A DNA stretch of 64,000 nucleotides from Rhizobiaceae bacterium (GTDB taxonomy: Bacteria > Pseudomonadota > Alphaproteobacteria > Rhizobiales > Rhizobiaceae). The stretch spans positions 558,001 to 622,000 of the forward strand of contig JAEPMJ010000002.1 in NCBI GenBank assembly GCA_017644005.1. Direction: 5' to 3'. The position numbers and the translations under genes are program-made. Position 1 is the first letter of the stretch. Each line of letters begins with the position of its first letter. The notes below the pieces were generated by a model, which saw only the letters and a list, made by a program, of their open reading frames with translations, searched no databases and was not told the origin of the DNA. Positions 38,758 through 46,728 of the stretch are shown here, piece by piece.

Positions 38758-39726
38758 TCATTTCAGCCTCGGATTGAGCGCATCGCGCAGGAAATCACCG
38801 AGCAGGTTGATGGACAGGACGAGGATCAGCAGCGCCGCGCCGGGCATGATCGCGATCCACCATTCGCCCGAAAGCAGATAACTGTTGCCGATACGGATGA
38901 GCGTACCCAAAGACGGCTCCGTGGGGGGAATACCAAGCCCGACGAACGAGAGCGTTGCCTCCAGGATGACGGCGATGGCCAGATGGATCGTCCCGATGAC
39001 AAGCACGGAAGTCATCACGTTGGGCATGATGTGGCTGAAGAGAATGGTGCCTGTCCGCACGCCGATAAGCCGAGCTGCCGCCACATAATCCTGCCTGCGC
39101 TCGACCATAGTCGCGCCCCGGACCGCGCGCGCATACTGAACCCAGCCGGAAAGGCCGATCGCGACAATAAGAACGAAAGCGGCGATCTCCTCATGTGCAC
39201 TGGCGCCAAAGGCCGCACGCGAGACCCCGTCGATCATCACCGCGATCAGAATGGCGGGAAAAGTCAGCTGAATGTCGGCCACCCGCATGAGAATGGAGTC
39301 GGTAATTCCTCCGACATAACCCGCGATCAGGCCGACGCTGACGCCAATGCATATCGCAAGTGCAACACCTCCCAATCCGACGAAAAGCGAGACGCGAAGC
39401 CCGTAGATGATCGCCGAGATCATATCGCGGCCCTGATCATCGGTGCCGAGCGGATAACGGTAGTCACCCTCCGGCAGCCATGCAGGCGGAAGGAAGGCGT
39501 CCTCGAGGCGCAACGCGGCAAGGTCGAAAACCGGATAGGGTGCCACAAGGTCGGGAAAGGCTGCGGCGAGCGCAAACAACAGCATCAGGAAAGATGCAAC
39601 GATTGCCGAGGGGCTTCGGGAAAACTCGTAGAGAAGGTCGTATTTGTAGACCGCCGCCCGGAGCTTCGCCCATACGCTGGCGCTCGGCACGTTCGGGTTC
39701 GAAGAGGTTTTATCGGTTTCAGACAT
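38758..39726 (-). CDS. Peptide-type ABC transporter permease (DppC-like)
   Basis: 'YPLGTDDQGRDMISAIIYGLRVSLFVGLGG', 'ILEATLSFVGLGIPPTEPSLGTLI'. Confidence 0.93.
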   Translation of the reverse strand: MSETDKTSSNPNVPSASVWAKLRAAVYKYDLLYEFSRSPSAIVASFLMLLFALAAAFPDLVAPYPVFDLAALRLEDAFLPPAWLPEGDYRYPLGTDDQGRDMISAIIYGLRVSLFVGLGGVALAICIGVSVGLIAGYVGGITDSILMRVADIQLTFPAILIAVMIDGVSRAAFGASAHEEIAAFVLIVAIGLSGWVQYARAVRGATMVERRQDYVAAARLIGVRTGTILFSHIMPNVMTSVLVIGTIHLAIAVILEATLSFVGLGIPPTEPSLGTLIRIGNSYLLSGEWWIAIMPGAALLILVLSINLLGDFLRDALNPRLK

Positions 39727-39733
39727 CTCGCCG

Positions 39734-40711
39734 TCACCCCTTCCCGGAAGAAATGCTTATGCGCGGATCGATTGCGAAGTACAGAAGATCAACGATCAAA
39801 TTGATGAAGACAAAAAGCGCTGCGATAACAATGAGGTATGCAGCCATCATTGAGACGTCCGCGGCTGCGACCGATTGCAGGAACAGCAGGCCCAGCCCCG
39901 GCCACTGAAAAACGGCTTCAGTGATCACGGCAAACGCGATGACAGATCCGAGCTGAACACCGACAACGGTTACGACCGGGATGAGCGTGTTGCGTAGCGC
40001 GTGACGGAAGTTGACCGATCGTTCCGACAATCCGCGCGCGCGCGCAAATCGGATGTAGTCTGTCCTGAGCACTTCGAGCATTTCCGCCCGAACAAGGCGC
40101 ATGATCATCGCAATCTGGAATACGGCGATCGTCAGCGCCGGCATCAGCAGCGCCCGCAATCCGTCCAGGGTCAGCAATCCTGTCTTCCAGCCGGCGATGT
40201 CGACTGTCGTGCCCCGCCCGTAGGACGGCAACCACATCAAGTTCACGCTGAATATCCAGATCAGCAATACGCCCATAAAGAACGACGGAAGCGAGATGCC
40301 GAACAGCGAAGCGCCCATGATAATGCGGCTCGATATCCGGTTCTTGTAGATCGCTGCGTAGACGCCGGCCGGTATGCCGAATACGACAGCTATCAACATG
40401 CCGGACACGGCCAGTTCGAATGTGGCGGGAAAACGCTCTGCGAGCACGGCGCCAACGGGTCTGCCCAATCTGTAGCTGATGCCGAAATCGCCGCTGAGGA
40501 CATTGCCTATATAGGACACGAACTGAACGATTATGGGACGATCCAGGCCCAACTCGGCGCGCAAGGCCGCGCGCTGCGCGGGTGTGGAATCCGCACCGAG
40601 GATCGCCACCAGCGGATCGCCCAGATAGGTGAACATCGAGAAAGCGATCGCGATCACGATGAACATCACGATTGCAATCTGAAGCAGCCGGTTAAGCAGG
40701 AAGCCAACCAT
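39734..40711 (-). CDS. Peptide-type ABC transporter permease (DppB-like)
   Basis: 'LNRLLQIAIVMFIVIAIAFSMFTYLGDP', 'ARARGLSERSVNFRHALRNTLIPVVTVVG'; start refined. Confidence 0.93.
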   Translation of the reverse strand: MVGFLLNRLLQIAIVMFIVIAIAFSMFTYLGDPLVAILGADSTPAQRAALRAELGLDRPIIVQFVSYIGNVLSGDFGISYRLGRPVGAVLAERFPATFELAVSGMLIAVVFGIPAGVYAAIYKNRISSRIIMGASLFGISLPSFFMGVLLIWIFSVNLMWLPSYGRGTTVDIAGWKTGLLTLDGLRALLMPALTIAVFQIAMIMRLVRAEMLEVLRTDYIRFARARGLSERSVNFRHALRNTLIPVVTVVGVQLGSVIAFAVITEAVFQWPGLGLLFLQSVAAADVSMMAAYLIVIAALFVFINLIVDLLYFAIDPRISISSGKG

Positions 40712-41898
40712 TACGCGCGCTCCTTCCAACCTGCCGACCTGATCGCATCGCGAACAGCAGTTGCAACATAGGAAAAATCGGATTCCTGATTGTAGGCGTA
40801 GGCGCAAAGCCGCAGCCAAAGCGCGCCCGAAATGGGCGCAACGATCGCATCGATCCTGTTATTCGACCAAAGTGCTTCGCGCAGAGTCGCCGCGGACTCG
40901 TGATCGGCATCGACGGCGGCAGGAACGCGGACAGTGGTCATTGCGCCGAAGCAGTCCCCGTGCGCGCCTATTTCTGTTCCCAGTTCGGCTGCGACGGTTC
41001 GCCCGCCCGCAATTGCCAATTGCCGGTTGCGTGCGCGCATTGCACGCCCGCCAAGCCGGCCGTGCGCCTCTAGCGCAAAGGGCACGCTCAACCAGGCGGA
41101 GGCATCACGAGTTCCGATCTTGGCGAATTCGGCAACCAGTCCCTTTCCGTATGCATGCGATATGATCGAGGGGTGAATTTCGACGTCGTTGCCCACACCA
41201 GCGACGATGAACGCCGCGCCCTTGGGCGCGCCAAGCCATTTGTGACAATTTCCGACATACCAGTCGGCACCGATTTTCCCGATGTCGAGCTCGACCATGC
41301 CTGGCGCATGCGAGCCATCCACCAGAACCTGAATGCCTTTGGCGTGGCACCTGCGGACTATTTCATCAACCGGAAACACAATTCCCGACGGCGAGGCAAT
41401 GTGATCGATGACGACCAGTCTGGTGCGTGAGTTGCATTCGGCAAGAACGCGCTCTACCAGCAAACCGGGATCAGCCAGCGGCATGGGAACTGCAACTTCC
41501 ACAAACTCGGCCGCAGCGCGGTCGGTTACATAGCGGAGGATGTTCCGCACGGCATTGTAGACATGATCGGTCGTTACGATGCGATCGCCGGGCGCAAAGT
41601 CCAAAGACCGCAGGATTGCATTCACACCACTGGTCGCATTTTCGACCATGACCGTGTTCGCCGGGTCGGCGCCGACTTCCGGTGCCAGGAACCCTACAGC
41701 CTCACGAATCAACCCCGGCAGGTCATTCATGAAAAACCGCGCCGGCTGAGCCTCCATCCGCTCGACCCAACCGTTCTGGTGGTCGAGTACGTCGCGCAGA
41801 GTTGCGCCATAGGCCCCGTGATTGAGGTAGACCATGTCGCTGTCGAGATGAAACAGCGGCTTGAGAGAATGGCCGTAGTGAAACGCCGGCGCATTCAT
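40711..41898 (-). CDS. Class V aminotransferase family protein (isopenicillin-N epimerase-like)
   Basis: 'MVYLNHGAYGATLRDVLDHQNGWVERMEAQPARFF', 'DGSHAPGMVELDIGKIGADWYVGNCHKWLGAPKGAAFI'. Confidence 0.88.
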   Translation of the reverse strand: MNAPAFHYGHSLKPLFHLDSDMVYLNHGAYGATLRDVLDHQNGWVERMEAQPARFFMNDLPGLIREAVGFLAPEVGADPANTVMVENATSGVNAILRSLDFAPGDRIVTTDHVYNAVRNILRYVTDRAAAEFVEVAVPMPLADPGLLVERVLAECNSRTRLVVIDHIASPSGIVFPVDEIVRRCHAKGIQVLVDGSHAPGMVELDIGKIGADWYVGNCHKWLGAPKGAAFIVAGVGNDVEIHPSIISHAYGKGLVAEFAKIGTRDASAWLSVPFALEAHGRLGGRAMRARNRQLAIAGGRTVAAELGTEIGAHGDCFGAMTTVRVPAAVDADHESAATLREALWSNNRIDAIVAPISGALWLRLCAYAYNQESDFSYVATAVRDAIRSAGWKERA

Positions 41899-42878
41899 CA
41901 GATGTCGACCTGTTCGCCACGCGCGGCCGACAGGCCGACGGCTTCGAATGCCGCTACGCCGTTCAGTATGTCGTCACGAGATATCGCCGCGCCGGCCCCC
42001 CCTCTGATCGCCGCGCCGAACGCCTCCAGCTGAATGCGCCTGGTATCGACCGGATCGTAGTCGCGCACCTCTCGCTTGCCGGACAGGTCCGTCAGCACAA
42101 GGCAGTTCTCGCCACTGAGCTCGGCGGTGCCGTTCGTACCGAATACCTGTAGGCGGAACGTCGGCGCGGTGGCCATCAGCGTCGTAAGGAATGCGCCCGC
42201 TCCGCCCTCGAGTTTGAAGGTGGCGTAGGTCGTATCGTCCATCTGAATGTCGAGAAACTGGCGTCGCGACTCCGCATAAACAGATTGGATCGGCGCGCAG
42301 AGGTGGATGATGAGATCGATCATATGAATGCCCGCGCCGGCCAAGCCGCCCGCCGGGCTTTCACCGCCGCGCACACGCCAATGATCGCCCTTGTATGCGG
42401 ACGCGACATTGCCGGAGAAATTGGACTCCACGTACAGAATACGTCCCAGCCGACCCTCATCGAGCATCTCTTTGAGGTCGACCACCGACGGAAGAAACCG
42501 GCGGTTGTGACCCACGGCCACCACAAGGTCGGCTGACGCCTGAGCAAGCGCACGCTCGGCCGACGCCTTGGTCAAGGTAAACGGCTTTTCCACGAAGACC
42601 GGCTTTCCGGCTCGTGCACAGGCAATGATCTGCTCCTCGTGCGTAGAATGCGGGGTGGCTAGAACGACCCCATCCACCTTGCCCTTCGCGAGAACGCTGT
42701 TGAGATCAGAGCATATGTCGAGCCCGAGACGGTCGGCATCTGCCCGAACCCGATCCGCGTTGCGCGATACAACGGTGGCGAAGCGTACGGACCGGCTTTT
42801 GCCCTGGACCGCTTCCACCAGCTGCATCCCCCAGCGCCCCATGCCCATGATCGCCAGATTGGTGATGGTCTGTGTCAC
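41898..42878 (-). CDS. Gfo/Idh/MocA family oxidoreductase
   Basis: 'LAIMGMGRWGMQLVEAVQGKSRSVRFATVVSRN', 'FVEKPFTLTKASAERAL'. Confidence 0.87.
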   Translation of the reverse strand: MTQTITNLAIMGMGRWGMQLVEAVQGKSRSVRFATVVSRNADRVRADADRLGLDICSDLNSVLAKGKVDGVVLATPHSTHEEQIIACARAGKPVFVEKPFTLTKASAERALAQASADLVVAVGHNRRFLPSVVDLKEMLDEGRLGRILYVESNFSGNVASAYKGDHWRVRGGESPAGGLAGAGIHMIDLIIHLCAPIQSVYAESRRQFLDIQMDDTTYATFKLEGGAGAFLTTLMATAPTFRLQVFGTNGTAELSGENCLVLTDLSGKREVRDYDPVDTRRIQLEAFGAAIRGGAGAAISRDDILNGVAAFEAVGLSAARGEQVDI

Positions 42879-42905
42879 GCTTCGTTCTCTTGCCTAAACT
42901 TCATC

Positions 42906-42922
42906 TTGTTATACAATCATAC
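42906..42922 (+). promoter_or_regulatory. Shared 17-bp motif, copy C: TTGTTATACAATCATAC (candidate GntR/FCD operator)
   Basis: In divergent Gfo-Idh/GMC promoter; TTGTnnnACAAT pattern common to copies A and B. Confidence 0.6.
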
Positions 42923-42963
42923 ATATTTTGCATTGGCAATTGCCATTTTGAGAGAAGGCGATC

Positions 42964-44511
42964 ATGGAAACGGATGCCCTCGTGATCGGCACAGGCCCGG
43001 TCGGAGCAGCTGCTGCCTGGCGCCTCGCGACCCACGGCGTCAAAGTGACCTGCGTCGAGCAGGGAGACTGGTTCCCTGACAATTGTCCGCCTCCGGATTC
43101 TCCGCACTATTCCGAGCTGACGAAGAGCAAGCTGCATACCAATCCCAATGTCAGGTCAGGAGTGGCTGACATTGCAATCGACGACGAAGACAGTGCGATC
43201 AAGCCTGCATTCGGCAGCAATGTCGGCGGCAGTTCGCTTTATTGGGCTGCGCATGCACCAAGATTTCGTCCAGATGACTTCATGGTCCGCGATACCGACG
43301 GAGTCGCCGACAATTGGCCGCTCCGCTATGCGGACCTGGCGCCCTACTACAGCCTGAACGAGGCCATGACGGGCGTCGCCTTTATCCCCGGCGATCCGAC
43401 TATTCCGCGACGCATGCGGCCTGCGGAAATTTACCCGCCCATGAACGACGCAACCCGGTGGATCGCCGGCGTTCTGGCAACGCGCAACTGGCATGCCTGG
43501 CCAACCGACATCGTGGTCGGCAGGCCGACGGAACACTGCGTGCATGACGGGCCGTGCAATATCGGCTGCGCAACCAGACGCGCCTCCGGGGCCGATAGAA
43601 ATTACCTGCCAGCGGCAATGGGCAGAGGCGCCAGGTTGCTCACCGGAACTCGGATCGTCGCGCTCGAGCACGGGCGAGACGGGCGCGTCACGGCGGCCGT
43701 TGCCGAGAGTGAAAACGACCGGTTCACCATCAAGGCACAGAAATACATACTGGCTGCGAACGGCCTGCACACGCCGCATCTTCTGCTGCTCTCCAGTTCG
43801 GGCAAATTTCCCAACGGTCTTGCGAACGGGACCGGACTCGTTGGCCGCCGGCTGATGCTGCATCCGTACGCGTGGGTCGATGCGATATTCGGCGAGCCAT
43901 TTGCGCGCCCGGGACCGGGTCAGCAGGGCGGTGTCATTTCGCTTCAGTTCAGAAATAGCCGAAGTGCCGGACAGCATGTCCGAGGCGCGCGACTCCAATT
44001 TTCCGCCCGACCTTCCTCACATATGGCAGTCGAGTCGCTCGCCTCCTCGGCACCCGTCCCGGTGGAAAATGCAGCTGATCGCATCGTCGGCTTCAGCATC
44101 TGCGCCGAGGATCTGCCAGAGCTACATAATCGCATCACCCTGTCAGACCGGACAACTGATTCTGAGGGTAGACCCGTACCCCGTATGATCTATGAGGTTT
44201 CGGAGAATTCACGAACGATTCTCGACGGAACTATGAACCAAGTTGCAGCGCTCTTCAGCGATTTGGGTGCCATTTCGACCTTCCGGACGCCGCTCAAAGA
44301 ACAGGCGGGATTTCACATAATGGGGACAGCAGTAATGGGGCGTGACCCCCAAAACTCAGTTACCGACGAATGGGGACGCTGCCACGAAGTGGACAATCTG
44401 TTCATCGCGGATGCCAGCGTGTTCGTAACCGCCAGCACCATGAATCCGACAGCGACAGCCCAGGCGCTTGCGTTGCGACAGGCCGACCGGATCGGCCTCG
44501 ATCGGCGATAG
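42964..44511 (+). CDS. GMC family oxidoreductase
   Basis: 'DALVIGTGPVGAAAAWRLATHGVKVTCVEQGDWFP', 'VGGSSLYWAAHAPRF', C-terminal 'LFIADASVFVTASTMNPTATAQALALRQADRI'. Confidence 0.9.
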   Translation: METDALVIGTGPVGAAAAWRLATHGVKVTCVEQGDWFPDNCPPPDSPHYSELTKSKLHTNPNVRSGVADIAIDDEDSAIKPAFGSNVGGSSLYWAAHAPRFRPDDFMVRDTDGVADNWPLRYADLAPYYSLNEAMTGVAFIPGDPTIPRRMRPAEIYPPMNDATRWIAGVLATRNWHAWPTDIVVGRPTEHCVHDGPCNIGCATRRASGADRNYLPAAMGRGARLLTGTRIVALEHGRDGRVTAAVAESENDRFTIKAQKYILAANGLHTPHLLLLSSSGKFPNGLANGTGLVGRRLMLHPYAWVDAIFGEPFARPGPGQQGGVISLQFRNSRSAGQHVRGARLQFSARPSSHMAVESLASSAPVPVENAADRIVGFSICAEDLPELHNRITLSDRTTDSEGRPVPRMIYEVSENSRTILDGTMNQVAALFSDLGAISTFRTPLKEQAGFHIMGTAVMGRDPQNSVTDEWGRCHEVDNLFIADASVFVTASTMNPTATAQALALRQADRIGLDRR

Positions 44512-44552
44512 GATCATACGCGAATGCCGCTCGATAGACGAAAGGAACAAGG

Positions 44553-45251
44553 ATGAACCTGGTATTTGCCGCTCCAGTCACGCCGACCGTGGCGGTGGCG
44601 GAAACCGAAGATAGATTTCCCGTTCGGCGTATCTTCTGCGTCGGAAGGAACTATGCCGCGCATGCACGCGAGATGGGGCAGGACCCTGAACGCGAGGCGC
44701 CTTTCTTTTTCAGCAAGCCGGCTGACGCTGTCGTCGAGGCTGGTCGGGCCGTCCCCTACCCACCGCTCACGCAAAACCTCCACTACGAAGCAGAACTTGT
44801 GGTGGCGATAGGGCTTGGTGGCCGGGAAATCCCGAGTGCCGATGCGCTGTCGCATGTCTGGGGGTATGCGATCGGCAACGACCTGACGCGGCGCGACCTT
44901 CAGCTCGCCGCGCGCGAGAAGGGCCGTCCCTGGGACTTCGGCAAGGCGTTCGACAATTCAGCCGTGGTCGGTCCGATCCACCCGGTCGCGCGCGTTGGAC
45001 ACCTAACCAAGGGGACCATCGGCCTTACCGTCAATGGCGAAACGAAACAGAGAGCCGACCTGGCCGACATGATCTGGCCGGTTCCCGACATCATTTCGAT
45101 TCTCTCCGGCTCCGTCGCGCTGAAACCCGGAGACCTGATCATGACCGGAACGCCGGAAGGCGTGGGACCGCTCGAGATCGGCGATGTCTGCATTGTCACC
45201 ATCGACGGGCTGGGATCGATCTCGACCAAGATCGGTCCCAAGGACAGCTAG
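44553..45251 (+). CDS. Fumarylacetoacetate hydrolase family protein
   Basis: 'FCVGRNYAAHAREMGQDPEREAPFFFSKPADAVV', 'IGNDLTRRDLQ', 'IMTGTPEGVGPLEIGD'. Confidence 0.93.
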   Translation: MNLVFAAPVTPTVAVAETEDRFPVRRIFCVGRNYAAHAREMGQDPEREAPFFFSKPADAVVEAGRAVPYPPLTQNLHYEAELVVAIGLGGREIPSADALSHVWGYAIGNDLTRRDLQLAAREKGRPWDFGKAFDNSAVVGPIHPVARVGHLTKGTIGLTVNGETKQRADLADMIWPVPDIISILSGSVALKPGDLIMTGTPEGVGPLEIGDVCIVTIDGLGSISTKIGPKDS

Positions 45252-45531
45252 GCGACTTGCATTCAACCTCGGTGCACCGCCAGAGCGCCTGAGTCGAGGA
45301 CGCCCAATCCAGACGGGTGCTGGCCAGCCGATCGTTTTTTGAAGGCAGCTCCTGTCATTGTTCGGCCGAGGCGCGTTACAACCCCATCGAATTTGGCAGC
45401 CGCGGCACCAGTGCGGGGAAACGCCACCAGAACGGCCAATCGTACCAGGTCGGCGCAGACAAATGGCCGTGTTCCCGTAGACACGGTTCGCAACGGAATG
45501 TGCAGGGCGACACTGTGAATGACGAACACGT

Positions 45532-46728
45532 TCATGCCGATCTCAGCGCCCTCCGGTCCAGATCTTCGGGCAGCCCGCCATGGCGCGAATGGCCGGCGAC
45601 AGGACGCACCGACCTGGTGTGGTCGCGATGGGTCAAGGATACGGTCCGGGCAGCAGCCATGGCGCCGGCGGCCGTGATGCCGGGCACGACGTCGACGGCG
45701 ATTCCATGCGCCCGCAGCATGGCGATCTCTTCCCCGGCGCGACCACAGATTATGGGATCCCCCGATTTCAGCCGCACCACACGCTTGCCGCGCCCGACAA
45801 GGTTGAGCATCAGCGCATCGATTTCATGCTGCCGGCAACTCGCCTTTCCGCCGCGTCTGCCGACGTGAATGCGCTTCGCCTCCCGGCGTGCCATCTCCAG
45901 CACACCGTTCGAAACAAGATCGTCGAACAGGATCACATCCGCCGCCTGCAGCGCGCGCACGGCCTTGAGCGTAAGAAATTCCGCATCGCCGGGGCCCGCC
46001 CCGACAAAGGTGACCGTACCGGATAGAGATCGCCCGGCATCGGCAAGTCGCTCGATCTCGTCGGCAATCCCGCCGATGTCGTGTTCCGCAGGAGGCGCAT
46101 GGAAGGCGCGATCGGCGAAAGCTTCCCAGAAGGCGCGGCGCGGCGTACCGGGTGCAAGCCTGTGCATCGCGGCAGCGCGCAGACTTGCGGCAAGCTCCGC
46201 CCAGGCAGCGAGAAAAGTCGGGAGCAGGGTCTCAATGCGTCGCCTGATCGCCTGTCCCAGAACCGGTGCCGCTCCGGCAGTGGAAACACCGACGACCACG
46301 GGCGAGCGATTTACGATTGCGCCGAACTGGAACTGGCAGAAACGCGGCCGGTCGATCACGTTGACCGGCGCTCCCGCGGATTGCCCGGCGTCGAGAAAGT
46401 CGGCGGCTTCGCCATCGTCCTCGGCATCGCAGATGGCGATGGCCGAATCGAGGAGGTCGTCCGCCACCCAGCGTCGGCGGTGAAGGATGAAGGACCCGGC
46501 GGACGCGCCCTCTCGCAGAAGATTCTCGAACGTATCGCAGAGGCTTGCCGCATGGACATGGACCACGGCGCCGCTGGCTGCCAGAAGTTCCGCTTTCCAT
46601 GCGGCAGCCGCCGTGCCGCCTGCCACGATTGCCCGTTTTCCCGAAAGGTCGAAGAAGACTGGAAGGACTGCGAGCGGCGCTATACGCGCCGGAGATCGCT
46701 CACTCGGCTGCCTGGAGGCGATATGCAT
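45532..46728 (-). pseudogene. cysG: Siroheme synthase CysG, 3'-truncated (precorrin-2 dehydrogenase domain plus incomplete uroporphyrinogen-III methyltransferase domain)
   Basis: 'PVFFDLSGKRAIVAGGTAAAAWKAELLAASGA', 'GTVTFVGAGPGDAEFLTLKAVRALQAADVILFDDLV', 'VVRLKSGDPIICGRAGEEI', 'VSLTHRDHTRSVRPVAGHSRHGGLPEDLDRRALRSA*' stops before the C-terminal part of the SUMT fold. Confidence 0.72.

Noticed and set aside
45263-45535. 90-aa minus ORF as the missing C-terminus of CysG
   Set aside because: I could not align it or the other two minus frames to the expected SUMT C-terminal sequence; left as unexplained.
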